Shown: in pieces, positions 25,515 through 34,303 of the stretch
How the letters are laid out: each line of letters starts with the position of its first letter
Numbering within the stretch: the first letter of the stretch is position 1
Assembly: GCA_963601575.1 (NCBI GenBank)
Contig: CAVCFO010000001.1
Span: 62,001 to 126,000, forward strand
Origin: CAG-238 sp963601575
Lineage (GTDB): Bacteria; Bacillota; Clostridia; Peptostreptococcales; Anaerovoracaceae
Direction: 5' to 3'
DNA: 64,000 nt
Notes under the pieces: generated by a model
Seen by the model: only the letters and a program-made list of their open reading frames with translations
Told to the model about the DNA's origin: nothing
Databases searched by the model: none
Made by a program: the position numbers and the translations under genes

Positions 25515-26651
25515 ATGTATAAAGAAGCGTTAAGACCGGTTTGGGCGGAAATAAACCTTTCAAACCTTGATTACAACATTAAGCAAATTAAGAATAAAAT
25601 CGCAGGAAGAGAAATGATCGGCGTCATCAAAGCAGACGCTTATGGTCACGGCAGCGTAAAGGTTGCCGAGGTTCTCAGGGCAAACGGCTGCAAGACATTT
25701 GCAATCGCAACCCTGCAAGAGGCTGTAACTCTGCGTGAAGCCGGTGCAAAAGAAGAAATCATCATGCTGGGGCTGACTCCGGATATGTATGCGGACACCA
25801 TCGTAAAATACGACATCACTCCTGTTGTTTGCAGCAGCGAAAACGCGGCAGCATTTGCTGCAGAAGCAAAAAAGATAGGAAAAACGGTGCACGCTCTGAT
25901 TGCTGTGGACACGGGAATGGGCAGAATCGGCTATCTGGCAGATGATACAGACTTTGCGATAGAGGACGTCAAGAAAATCGCAGCACTGGAAAATTTCAAA
26001 ATCAAAGGAATGTTCTCGCATATGTCTACGGCAGACGCCTTTGACAAGACCTATTCCCATCAGCAAGAGGCAAAATTCAACAGATTCTACGAAGCTCTCA
26101 CCGATGCAGGAATCGAAATTCCGTTCAGAACCCTTGCAAACAGCGCTTCCATCATGGAGCTGCCGACGGTTCATTTCGACGCTTGCCGTCCGGGAATCAT
26201 TCTCTACGGTTGCTATCCGTCGGACGAAGTCGACACAAAGGAGCTTTCCATCAAGCCTGTTATGTCCGTCAAGGCAAATATCGTTCATCTGAAAGATGTA
26301 CCTGCGGACTTTTCCGTTGGCTACGGTCGCAAATTTATCTCCAAAAGACCAAGCAAGATCGCTACCATCGCCTTGGGCTATGCGGACGGCTATCCTCGCC
26401 CGTACTCACCTAACGCAAAGGTCATCGTAGGCGGGCGAGTCGCTCCGATTGCGGGCAATATCTGCATGGATCAGTGCATGATCGACGTTACCGATGTTCC
26501 GGACGTAAAACTCGGAGACGAGGTTATCGTAATGGGTACCGACGGCAAGAATACAATCCTTGCAGATGATATCGCCAATGCAACCGGCACCATCAACTAC
26601 GAAATCACCTGCGCTTTCGGACAGAGACTTCCGAAAGTGTATGTAAAATAA
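25515..26651 (+). CDS. alr: Alanine racemase
   Basis: This PLP enzyme interconverts L- and D-alanine, mainly for peptidoglycan. The PLP-lysine motif is VIKADAYGHGS (~residues 36-46), and the catalytic Tyr region is AGNICMDQCMIDVT. At 378 aa it is normal. AAAGGAGATG lies upstream of the ATG. If the GRE cluster of this window yields D-alanine (as in the HplG pathway), this enzyme could also return it to L-alanine; that link is inference. Confidence 0.96.
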   Translation: MYKEALRPVWAEINLSNLDYNIKQIKNKIAGREMIGVIKADAYGHGSVKVAEVLRANGCKTFAIATLQEAVTLREAGAKEEIIMLGLTPDMYADTIVKYDITPVVCSSENAAAFAAEAKKIGKTVHALIAVDTGMGRIGYLADDTDFAIEDVKKIAALENFKIKGMFSHMSTADAFDKTYSHQQEAKFNRFYEALTDAGIEIPFRTLANSASIMELPTVHFDACRPGIILYGCYPSDEVDTKELSIKPVMSVKANIVHLKDVPADFSVGYGRKFISKRPSKIATIALGYADGYPRPYSPNAKVIVGGRVAPIAGNICMDQCMIDVTDVPDVKLGDEVIVMGTDGKNTILADDIANATGTINYEITCAFGQRLPKVYVK

Positions 26652-26657
26652 ATTTTG

Positions 26658-26775
26658 TTGACATTTCGTGGAATATAATATAATATAGAAATAGAAAAGG
26701 ATTACCGCTTGTGGTTAGGCGGTTCCGTCAAACAAATTCGATTGAACCGTCAAACGCAATGTTTGGCGGTTTTCC
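26658..26775 (+). ncRNA. Candidate small RNA with strong promoter and terminator
   Basis: TTGACA (26658-26663) is followed by overlapping TATAAT/TAATAT elements (26679-26686). The presumed ~85-nt transcript folds as GGTTC...GAACC (26721-26748) and then AACCGTCAAAC-GCAAT-GTTTGGCGGTT (26745-26771) with a T4. The two hairpins share bases and are mutually exclusive. Its 3' end meets the 3' end of the minus-strand peptide fragment, as in type I antitoxin RNAs. A vestigial antitoxin or a standalone sRNA are both possible. Confidence 0.45.
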
Positions 26776-26776
26776 A

Positions 26777-26845
26777 TTACTTGCGTTTAATCGAAACGAT
26801 CAGTGATGCAAGCCCTACGAGAACTAACGAAAAAGACCTCGTCAG
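26777..26845 (-). pseudogene. Start-less fragment resembling a small holin-like/type I toxin
   Basis: The minus strand encodes LTRSFSLVLVGLASLIVSIK followed by RK and a stop: a short hydrophobic helix with a basic tail, as in small membrane toxins of type I systems in Firmicutes. There is no ATG or good alternative start in frame, and a hairpin terminator crosses the 5' part. I treat it as a decayed remnant; coincidence is also possible given the 22-residue length. Confidence 0.3.
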
Positions 26846-26869
26846 ACACTCCGTCCGCCGAGGTCTTTT
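26831..26869. terminator. Bidirectional hairpin terminator
   Basis: An 11-bp perfect stem (AAAAGACCTCG / CGAGGTCTTTT) encloses a 17-nt loop; T-runs flank it on both strands. Confidence 0.7.
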
Positions 26870-26918
26870 CGTATGGATTTTTCACAAGCTTTGCTATGCG
26901 GGACGGCGGCGCCATTCT

Positions 26919-26958
26919 AAGCCCTTTTCAGTTAGCCTCAGCTAACTGAAAAGGGCTT
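26919..26958 (+). terminator. 18-bp perfect inverted repeat, terminator
   Basis: AAGCCCTTTTCAGTTAGC and its exact complement are separated by CTCA and followed on the plus strand by GTTTTC. It is an unusually long perfect stem, insulating the redox operon downstream. Confidence 0.75.
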
Positions 26959-27008
26959 GTTTTCAACGGTTTCGGCGCGTTTTTTTTCAAGAACATTCGA
27001 CAAAATTA

Positions 27009-27037
27009 TTGACTTTGTATACAAGAAAGAGTACCAT
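27009..27037 (+). promoter_or_regulatory. Promoter of the polyferredoxin-PFOR-Nfn operon
   Basis: TTGACT (27009-27014), 17 bp, TACCAT (27032-27037). The leader then contains GACGCG...CGCGTC (about 27049-27080), a possible hairpin or repressor site. Confidence 0.65.
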
Positions 27038-27136
27038 AATATATGTATGACGCGTTGAATTTTTAACGGTTGGCGCGTCAGTCTTATAAAAGACTCGAGA
27101 TGTAATAGTAAACTTGAAAAAAGGAGGCAAAAACTT

Positions 27137-28246
27137 ATGAAAACCAATGTCTCCCCTGCTAAGGGGGAAAACAATTTGGTCGCTTATGTGGCTTGCGCCG
27201 GCGCAAGCGCCGGAAAAGCCAGAGCCGCTGAATTTGAATCCTGCGCAGCTTTAGTTGAAGCAGGTTTTAAGCGCGGCGAATGCAAAAGCGGCTGCTGTGG
27301 TATCGGTGATTGTATCAAGGTTTGCAAGCAAGACGCAATGAAGCTCGAAAACGGAAAAATCGTAATCGACGCTGAGAAATGCGACGGATGCGGCGACTGC
27401 GCCGCTGAGGGAGTTTGCCCGCAGCACCTCATTCACATGATTCCTAAGGGCGCCACAAACTTCATCCCTTGCTCCTCAACCGAGGAAGACGATGAACTTG
27501 TCAGAAAAACCTGCGGATTCGGCTGCATCGCTTGCGGCGAGTGCGAAAGAGCCTGCCCTGAGGGTGCGGTTCGCGTCATAGACAACCACGCGGTTATCGA
27601 CTATGACAAGTGCGTAGGCTGCGTCGCTTGTATGGTTAAATGCAGAAAGAAAATAATTGTTGATACTCTCCACGACTTGACAGCGCTGAAGTCAAACGTT
27701 GCTTTCGTAAAATGTTCAGGCGACGGCAGAACTTCTACAAAGCTCAAGGAAATGGGAATCCAAACTTGCCAGGAAGCCGCAAAACAGGATCTCAAGGCTC
27801 TCGGACTTTGCGCAACAGGATGCCTCGGACAAGGCGCCTGCACAGCGGTTTGCCGCTACGAGGCCGTAACGGTTGTTAACGGTGTCGCTTATGTTGACCC
27901 TGACAAATGCGTAGGCTGCAAGGATTGTACATATGCTTGCCCTCAGAATCTGATCACCATCGTTCCTTACAAGGGACAGAAGATGGTAGCTTGTTCATCT
28001 GAGGACGACTGCGAAACAAAGGCAAAGGTTTGCAGCACAGGATGCTTGTTCTGCGAAGACTGCAAGTCCAACTGCCCGAACTTGGCAATTTACGCCGACG
28101 GCACTCACACGATTATCGATCCGGAAATCTGTGAGGACTGCCATGTATGTCAATATGTATGCCCTCGAAATGTAATCAAGGAAATGGAAGTTCCGGAATA
28201 CATTTTCATGCAGCGTGAAGCTCTGGGCATCAAGGAAGGAGAATAA
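27137..28246 (+). CDS. Polyferredoxin with four RnfB-like double-cluster repeats
   Basis: The 369-aa soluble protein carries four successive units of paired 4Fe-4S motifs, e.g. CDGCGDCAAEGVCP, CIACGECERACP plus CVGCVACMVKC, CVGCKDCTYACP, and CEDCHVCQYVCP. Each unit ends in a spacer resembling the ferredoxin domain of clostridial RnfB, but there is no membrane anchor, so it is probably cytoplasmic. The number of cysteines suggests about eight clusters. It starts the operon, 2 bp before PFOR, so it likely accepts or distributes PFOR electrons. AAAGGAGG precedes the ATG. Confidence 0.85.
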   Translation: MKTNVSPAKGENNLVAYVACAGASAGKARAAEFESCAALVEAGFKRGECKSGCCGIGDCIKVCKQDAMKLENGKIVIDAEKCDGCGDCAAEGVCPQHLIHMIPKGATNFIPCSSTEEDDELVRKTCGFGCIACGECERACPEGAVRVIDNHAVIDYDKCVGCVACMVKCRKKIIVDTLHDLTALKSNVAFVKCSGDGRTSTKLKEMGIQTCQEAAKQDLKALGLCATGCLGQGACTAVCRYEAVTVVNGVAYVDPDKCVGCKDCTYACPQNLITIVPYKGQKMVACSSEDDCETKAKVCSTGCLFCEDCKSNCPNLAIYADGTHTIIDPEICEDCHVCQYVCPRNVIKEMEVPEYIFMQREALGIKEGE

Positions 28247-28248
28247 AC

Positions 28249-31200
28249 ATGAGAAAATTAAAAACTATGGACGGAAACGCCGCTGCTGCTCATGTTGCTT
28301 ATGCGTTCTCTGAGGTTGCTGCAATCTACCCGATTACACCATCCTCACCTATGGCAGAAAACATGGACGAATGGGTTTCCCAGGACAGAACCAATATCTT
28401 TGGTGAAAAAGTAAAAATCGTAGAAATGCAGTCCGAAGCAGGTGCCGCAGGTGCGGTTCACGGCGCAATCGCTGCCGGCGCTCTCACCTCCACATTCACG
28501 GCTTCCCAGGGCTTGCTCCTTATGATTCCAAATATGTATAAATTAGCCGGAGAGCAGACTCCGACGGTATTCCACGTTGCGGCTCGCTGTGTTGCGACCC
28601 ACGCGCTGAATATCTTTGGCGATCACTCCGACGTTATGGGTTGCCGCCAGACGGGTTTTGCGATGCTTGCATCAAACTCCGTACAGCAGGCCATGGACCT
28701 TGCCGCAGTTGCTCATCTTTCGGCAATCGGCGGACATCTTCCGATGCTCCACTTCTTCGACGGTTTCAGAACTTCCCACGAACAGCAGAAGATCGAAACC
28801 TGGGACTACGAAGATTTGAAGGAAATGGTTGACTGGGACGCACTCAAAGCCTTCAAGGATAACGCCCTTCATCCGAATCACCCGCACACAATGGGTTCCG
28901 CAGAGCAGCCGGAAACTTTCTTCCAGCACAGAGAGGCTTGCAACGTTGTTTACAACGAAACTCCTGACCTCGTAAATGCTTACATGGAAAAAGTAAATGC
29001 AAAGATCGGCACGGACTACAAGCCATTTAACTACTACGGCGCGCAGGATGCAACAGAAATCATCGTTGCAATGGGCTCTGTCTGCGAATGCGCAGAAGAA
29101 GTTATCGACTACCTCAACGCAAAGGGCAAAAAAGTGGGCATCATCGAAGTTCACCTTTACAGACCTTGGTCCAACAAATACCTCTTTAGCGTTATGCCGA
29201 AGACCGTTAAGAAGATTGCGGTTCTCGACAGAACAAAAGAACCGGGCGGCCTCGGCGAGCCTTTGTTCCTCGATATGGTGGCCGCTGTCAGAGGCACGGA
29301 ATTTGAAGATTGCCTGATTTGCGGCGGCAGATACGGCCTCGGTTCCAAAGACGTACAGCCGGGAGATGTTCTGGCTGCATATGAAAACCTTTGGTCAGAC
29401 GCGCCTAAGAAAGAATTTACACTTTCCATCTTCGACGACGTTACAAACCTTTCGATCCAGGGCTCCGAAAATCCGGACGTTGCTCCTAAGGGCACAAAGG
29501 CTTGTAAGTTCTGGGGACTCGGTGCTGACGGTACCGTTGGTGCAAACAAGAACTCCGTCAAGATCATCGGCGACCACACTGACAAGAAAGCTCAGGCTTA
29601 CTTCCAGTATGACTCCAAAAAATCCGGCGGCGTAACGATTTCTCACCTGAGATTCGGCGACGAGCCAATCAAGTCAACTTACTATGTAAAGCAGGCTGAC
29701 TTTGTTGCTTGCCACAACTCCGCTTACCTTTATAAATATGAGATGGTTCAGGACGTTAAACCGGGCGGATTCTTCCTGCTCAACTGCGTATGGAACGACG
29801 AAGAACTGGAAGAGCATCTTCCGGGACAGGTTAAGAGATATATCGCACAGAACGATGTTCAGTTCTACACCTGTGACGCTGTTTCACTCGCAAAGGAAAT
29901 CGGACTTGGCGCAAGAAGAACCAACTCCATCCTTCAGGCTGCATTCTTCAAGCTGGCAAACATCATTCCGATCGACGAAGCTGTCGGCTACATGAAAGAC
30001 GCCATCAAGAAAACATATGGCAGAAAAGGTCAGAACATCGTAGACATGAACTGCGCCGCAGTAGACGCAGGTATCGCTCATGTTCACAAGGTTGAAGTTC
30101 CTGAAAGCTGGAAGACAGTCGAAGACGATGCACCGGCTCCTGCACTGGTAGGCCGCGATCAGCTCCATACCGACTTCCTCAACGACATCCTCGTTCCTAC
30201 AGGAAACCTCACAGCAGACAATGTTCCTGTATCCAAGTTCCTCACAACAGCAAACGGCATGATGCCTGCCGGCACCGCAGCATTCGAAAAGCGCGGTATC
30301 GCAGCAGATCTTCCGCACTGGAACATGAAGAACTGTATGCAGTGTAACTGGTGTTCATACGTTTGCCCGCACGGCGTCGTAAGACCGTTCGTGCTTACAG
30401 ATGCAGAGGCAGATGGCGTAGCTGATACTGCTGCGATGAAAGGCGCAAAGGAATACAAGTTCACCCTTGGATTCTCCCTCATGGACTGCACGGGCTGCGG
30501 CTCCTGCGCAGAGGTTTGCCCTGCAAGAAACAAAGCCATCACAATGGCTCCGGCAGAAGACGAATTTATGCACGCTCAGCAGGCTAAATTCGATCACTTA
30601 TACAAAGACATCGACGACAAAGAAGTTCCGTTCAAGGACAACACCGTCAAGGGCTCCCAGTTCAAGACACCGCTCATGGAATTCTCAGGCGCTTGCCCTG
30701 GATGCGGCGAATCTCCGTATGCTAAGCTGATCACTCAGCTCTTCGGCGACAGAATGTTCATTGCAAACGCAACAGGCTGCTCCTCGATTTGGGGCGCATC
30801 GGCACCGTCCACTCCGTATACGGTAAACAAGGCGGGCAGAGGTCCTGCTTGGGCTAACTCCCTGTTCGAAGACAATGCCGAGTTCGGTTTCGGTATGGCA
30901 ACTTCCATGAACGCAAGAAGAAACGAGCTGAAATCCGCAGCGGAAAGACTTTACGATGTAATCGGCATTCCTGCAAAGGCTTGGGTTGCATCCATGAACG
31001 ACGCAAAACAGGCAGAGGTTACAGGTAGCATCCTCCTTGCAGAAGCAGAAAAGATTGCAGATAAGAACGTGGATGCAAAATATGTAGTTGACAACAAAGA
31101 TATGCTCATCAAGCCTTCGATGTGGATCTTCGGCGGCGACGGCTGGGCTTATGATATCGGCTACGGCGGCGTTGACCACGTGCTTGCTTCCGGCGAAAAT

Positions 31201-31770
31201 GTAAACATCATGGTATTTGATACAGAAGTTTACTCCAACACAGGCGGACAATCCTCCAAGTCAACTCCTATCGGCGCAGTTGCAAAATTCGCTGCTTCCG
31301 GTAAATCCGTGAAGAAGAAAGACCTTGCACAGATCGCCATGGCTTATGGCTATGTATATGTTGCTCAGATCGCTATGGGTGCAAACCCTGAACAGACTCT
31401 GAAAGCACTCCGCGAAGCCGAAGCTTATGACGGCCCGTCCCTCATCATCGCTTATGCTCCTTGTATCAACCACGGTATCAAGGCCGGCATGAACAAGTCG
31501 ATGCTTGAGATGAAGAAGGCTGTACGCTCCGGTTACTGGGATCTTCTCAGATACAACCCTGCACTTGCGGCAGAGGGCAAGAACCCGCTTTCCATCGACA
31601 GCGCGGCTCCTACCGAAAGCTACAAAGACTTCATCATGGGCGAGGTTCGTTACAACTCGCTTGAGCTTAAGTTCCCTGAAAGAGCAGAAGAGCTCTTCGA
31701 AAAGGGTGAAGAAATGGCTCTCGACAGATACAAGACGCTCAAACACCGTCAGGACAGCTTTGAGAAATAG
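28249..31770 (+). CDS. nifJ: Pyruvate:ferredoxin (flavodoxin) oxidoreductase
   Basis: This TPP enzyme oxidises pyruvate to acetyl-CoA and CO2, reducing ferredoxin. At 1173 aa all domains are fused as in homodimeric PFOR: the alpha domain with YPITPSSPMAE (~residues 25-35), the gamma domain, the 2[4Fe-4S] domain (CMQCNWCSYVCP ~694-705, CTGCGSCAEVCP ~747-758), and the beta TPP domain with CPGCGE (~816) and GDGWAYDIGYGG (~964). It is translated from AAGGAGAATAAAC. It is the metabolic centre of the operon, with NfnAB downstream. Confidence 0.97.
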   Translation: MRKLKTMDGNAAAAHVAYAFSEVAAIYPITPSSPMAENMDEWVSQDRTNIFGEKVKIVEMQSEAGAAGAVHGAIAAGALTSTFTASQGLLLMIPNMYKLAGEQTPTVFHVAARCVATHALNIFGDHSDVMGCRQTGFAMLASNSVQQAMDLAAVAHLSAIGGHLPMLHFFDGFRTSHEQQKIETWDYEDLKEMVDWDALKAFKDNALHPNHPHTMGSAEQPETFFQHREACNVVYNETPDLVNAYMEKVNAKIGTDYKPFNYYGAQDATEIIVAMGSVCECAEEVIDYLNAKGKKVGIIEVHLYRPWSNKYLFSVMPKTVKKIAVLDRTKEPGGLGEPLFLDMVAAVRGTEFEDCLICGGRYGLGSKDVQPGDVLAAYENLWSDAPKKEFTLSIFDDVTNLSIQGSENPDVAPKGTKACKFWGLGADGTVGANKNSVKIIGDHTDKKAQAYFQYDSKKSGGVTISHLRFGDEPIKSTYYVKQADFVACHNSAYLYKYEMVQDVKPGGFFLLNCVWNDEELEEHLPGQVKRYIAQNDVQFYTCDAVSLAKEIGLGARRTNSILQAAFFKLANIIPIDEAVGYMKDAIKKTYGRKGQNIVDMNCAAVDAGIAHVHKVEVPESWKTVEDDAPAPALVGRDQLHTDFLNDILVPTGNLTADNVPVSKFLTTANGMMPAGTAAFEKRGIAADLPHWNMKNCMQCNWCSYVCPHGVVRPFVLTDAEADGVADTAAMKGAKEYKFTLGFSLMDCTGCGSCAEVCPARNKAITMAPAEDEFMHAQQAKFDHLYKDIDDKEVPFKDNTVKGSQFKTPLMEFSGACPGCGESPYAKLITQLFGDRMFIANATGCSSIWGASAPSTPYTVNKAGRGPAWANSLFEDNAEFGFGMATSMNARRNELKSAAERLYDVIGIPAKAWVASMNDAKQAEVTGSILLAEAEKIADKNVDAKYVVDNKDMLIKPSMWIFGGDGWAYDIGYGGVDHVLASGENVNIMVFDTEVYSNTGGQSSKSTPIGAVAKFAASGKSVKKKDLAQIAMAYGYVYVAQIAMGANPEQTLKALREAEAYDGPSLIIAYAPCINHGIKAGMNKSMLEMKKAVRSGYWDLLRYNPALAAEGKNPLSIDSAAPTESYKDFIMGEVRYNSLELKFPERAEELFEKGEEMALDRYKTLKHRQDSFEK

Positions 31771-31787
31771 AAAGGAGGATGATTTAC

Positions 31788-32642
31788 ATGAAAAGGTTTG
31801 AAGTAACTTATAAAAGAAGACTTAACGACAACATGGTTTGGCTGAAAATTTACGCTCCGCTGGTTGCTCGTAAAGCAAAACCGGGTCAGTTCATCATTCT
31901 TCGTACTGACGAACTCGGCGAAAGAATCCCGCTTACCATGGCAGGACATAACGAAAAAGACGGAACAATCGACTTGATCTATGCGGCGGTGGGAAGAACC
32001 ACCATGCTTATGGACCAGCTGGAAGTAGGAGACTGCTTCGCTGACATCGTAGGCCCTCTCGGAAAACCGACCCACATGGACGGGCTCAAGAGAGTTTGCG
32101 TAGTTGGAGGTGGTACAGGGAATGCTCTTGCTTACCCACTCGCATGCGGCATGCACAACCACGGTGTTGAAACTGTCATGATCGAGGGTTTCAAGAATAA
32201 GGATCTCGTAATCCTTGAGGATGAATTCCGTGCAGGCGTTGATAAGCTCTATGTAATGACAGACGACGGTAGCTATGGCGAAAAGGGCTTCACTACTGCT
32301 AAGTTAGAAGAGCTCATAAAGGCTGGCGAGAAATTTGATGAAGTCATCGCCGTAGGTCCTCCTATGATGATGAAGTTCACTTGCCAGATTGCTGAGAAGT
32401 ATGGCATCCACTCCGTTGCTTCCCTGACCGCTTACATGATCGACGGTACAGGAATGTGCGGCGGCTGCAGATGCATGATCGGCGGTGAAGACAAATTCGT
32501 ATGCGTAGACGGCCCTGAATTTGACGGCGCACTCGTTGACTGGGATGACCTGATCAGAAGATCAGCATACTACAAGGATCAGGAAGCCGAAGACCGTGCT
32601 CACGTATGCAGATTAACAGGAGGTGTTCGTTACCATGATTAA
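31788..32642 (+). CDS. nfnA: NfnA-type FAD/NAD-binding subunit
   Basis: The 284-aa protein belongs to the ferredoxin-NADP reductase-like / PyrK-type family with a C-terminal [2Fe-2S] motif (CGGCRC...C, residues ~223-240) and an NAD loop VVGGGTGNALAYPLA. With NfnB it forms the electron-bifurcating NADH-dependent ferredoxin:NADP+ oxidoreductase. I choose the ATG at 31788, 8 nt after AAAGGAGG; an ATG at 31779 would abut the ribosome site. Its last 8 bases overlap nfnB. Confidence 0.9.
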   Translation: MKRFEVTYKRRLNDNMVWLKIYAPLVARKAKPGQFIILRTDELGERIPLTMAGHNEKDGTIDLIYAAVGRTTMLMDQLEVGDCFADIVGPLGKPTHMDGLKRVCVVGGGTGNALAYPLACGMHNHGVETVMIEGFKNKDLVILEDEFRAGVDKLYVMTDDGSYGEKGFTTAKLEELIKAGEKFDEVIAVGPPMMMKFTCQIAEKYGIHSVASLTAYMIDGTGMCGGCRCMIGGEDKFVCVDGPEFDGALVDWDDLIRRSAYYKDQEAEDRAHVCRLTGGVRYHD

Positions 32643-34026
32643 TTTAGTAAACAAGCAAAATGCTATGCCTGAACAGGCTCCTGATGTAAGAAACAAAAAC
32701 TTCTTAGAAGTATGTACAGGTTATACCGACGATATGGCAATCAGAGAGGCTATGCGCTGCCTCAGATGCCGCAAAAAACCTTGTGTTTCCGGTTGTCCGG
32801 TAAACATCAAGATTCCTGATTTCGTTGCAAAGGTTGCCGAGGGCGACTTCGAAGCAGCTTACGAAATCATCAGCCAGGACAGCTCGCTTCCTGCAATCTG
32901 CGGCCGTGTTTGTCCTCAGGAAAACCAGTGCCAGGGACAGTGCGTACAATGCGGCAAGGGCGAATCCGTTGCAATCGGTCGTCTCGAAAGATTTGTAGCT
33001 GACTGGCACGCAGCAAACTACGGTGACGAAGAAATCGCTCCTGTAGAGGGTAACGGTCACAAGGTTGCTATCATCGGAGCAGGCCCTGCGGGACTTGCCT
33101 GCGCAGGCGACCTCATCAACAAGGGTTACGAAGTAACGGTTTACGAAGCTCTGCACAAGACAGGCGGCGTACTGGTTTATGGCATCCCGCAGTTTAGACT
33201 TCCAAAGGAAATCGTAGCCGCAGAGGTTGCGAAGTTAGAAGCCAAGGGCGTCAAATTCGTTACGGACGCAGTTGTGGGCCGTGCAATCACCGTTGACGAG
33301 CTGATGAAAGAAGAAGGCTACGAATCCGTATTCATCGGAACCGGCGCAGGTCTTCCGTCCTTCATGCACATTCCGGGTGAGAACCTCATCGGCGTTTGCT
33401 CCGCAAACGAATACTTGACTCGTATCAACCTGATGAAGGCTTATCTTCCTGAATATGACACGCCTATCATGCACGCGGACAAGATCGCCATCGTAGGCGG
33501 CGGTAACGTTGCTATGGACGCTGCTCGCTGTGCAAAGAGAATGGGCGCAAGCGAAGTATATATCATCTATCGTCGTAGCATGGACGAGCTTCCTGCAAGA
33601 GCAGAAGAAGTACACCACGCTATGGAAGAAGGCATCATCTTCAAGCTCCTGAACAACCCTGTTCAGATTCTCGGAGACGAAAAGGGTAATGTCAGAGCCA
33701 TCGAATGTGTTGAAATGGAGCTCGGAGAGCCGGATGCTTCCGGAAGAAGAAAGCCGATCGTAAAAGAGGGTTCAAACTTCGAAATTCCTGTAGACATGGT
33801 TATCATGTCCATCGGAACGAAGCTCAATACATTGATTCTGGACACCACCGAAAAGCTTGCAGCTAACCAGAAAGGCGGAATCGGAACAGATGATGGTGCT
33901 GCAACCAATCGCGAAGGCATCTTCGCGGGTGGCGATGCCGTAACAGGCGCAGCAACGGTAATCAAGGCTATGGGCGCAGGAAAAACTGCTGCCGCAAGCA
34001 TCGACGAATACCTTTCGAAGAAATAG
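32635..34026 (+). CDS. nfnB: NfnB-type NADP-binding subunit (GltD-like)
   Basis: The 463-aa flavoprotein has N-terminal Cys clusters for two [4Fe-4S] centres (CLRCRKKPCVSGCP ~residue 42, CGRVCPQENQCQGQC), an FAD loop GAGPAGLACAGDL (~149) and an NADPH loop GGGNVAMDAARCAKR (~288). This is also the layout of glutamate-synthase small subunits, but overlap with nfnA and the PFOR context favour NfnB. The ATG at 32635 has AGGAGG upstream. The pair would balance reduced ferredoxin plus NADH against NADPH. Confidence 0.9.
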   Translation: MINLVNKQNAMPEQAPDVRNKNFLEVCTGYTDDMAIREAMRCLRCRKKPCVSGCPVNIKIPDFVAKVAEGDFEAAYEIISQDSSLPAICGRVCPQENQCQGQCVQCGKGESVAIGRLERFVADWHAANYGDEEIAPVEGNGHKVAIIGAGPAGLACAGDLINKGYEVTVYEALHKTGGVLVYGIPQFRLPKEIVAAEVAKLEAKGVKFVTDAVVGRAITVDELMKEEGYESVFIGTGAGLPSFMHIPGENLIGVCSANEYLTRINLMKAYLPEYDTPIMHADKIAIVGGGNVAMDAARCAKRMGASEVYIIYRRSMDELPARAEEVHHAMEEGIIFKLLNNPVQILGDEKGNVRAIECVEMELGEPDASGRRKPIVKEGSNFEIPVDMVIMSIGTKLNTLILDTTEKLAANQKGGIGTDDGAATNREGIFAGGDAVTGAATVIKAMGAGKTAAASIDEYLSKK

Positions 34027-34109
34027 GATATTATCCTAGAATACAAAATAAACAAAGCGGCGGCGCACATCTTCCTGCCGCAAAACTAAAATTTCAAGTT
34101 TACTTTAAT

Positions 34110-34155
34110 GGGCTGCTTGTCGAAGAGAAAATCTCCGGCACGCAGCCTTCTTTTT
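34110..34155 (+). terminator. Terminator of the redox operon
   Basis: GGCTGC pairs with GCAGCC across ~25 nt, followed by TTCTTTTT, about 85 bp after the nfnB stop. Confidence 0.6.
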
Positions 34156-34159
34156 CGCC

Positions 34160-34252
34160 TCATGCACAGGCAGGACGAAATCGGGTTCGCTGGCAACTAC
34201 GCCCCTTGTGGACTTTCACCACAGACGAACGGCATGCCCGTCATACCAAAAA
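34160..34252 (-). other. Possible group II intron-like fragment
   Basis: Between two terminators the minus strand reads GTGAAAGTCCAC, AAGGGGC, GTAGTTGCC in succession, wording that reminds me of 5' (domain I) regions of bacterial group II introns. No reverse transcriptase, domain V or intron boundary is present. It could equally be unrelated noncoding sequence. Confidence 0.2.
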
Positions 34253-34278
34253 ACGGCAAGAGATTTCTCTCCTGCCGT
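34253..34278. terminator. Bidirectional terminator
   Basis: ACGGCA-A-GAGA / TCTC-C-TGCCGT with a TTTC loop; T-runs follow on both strands (TTTTTT). It ends the CofE-like gene on the minus strand. Confidence 0.85.
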
Positions 34279-34303
34279 CTTATGTTTTTTATATTTTTCC
34301 TGT

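Larger units (their letters stand above)
26652..27136. other. 485-bp intergenic region between alr and the polyferredoxin gene
   Basis: No complete gene is visible. The stretch contains a strong plus-strand promoter, a small RNA-like unit with two hairpins, a start-less fragment resembling a small membrane toxin on the minus strand, two terminators and the promoter of the next operon; each is listed separately. Confidence 0.7.

Noticed and set aside
26938..27174. 78-codon minus-strand hydrophobic frame
   Set aside because: It runs through the 18-bp terminator stem and the promoter of the next operon, without a ribosome site.
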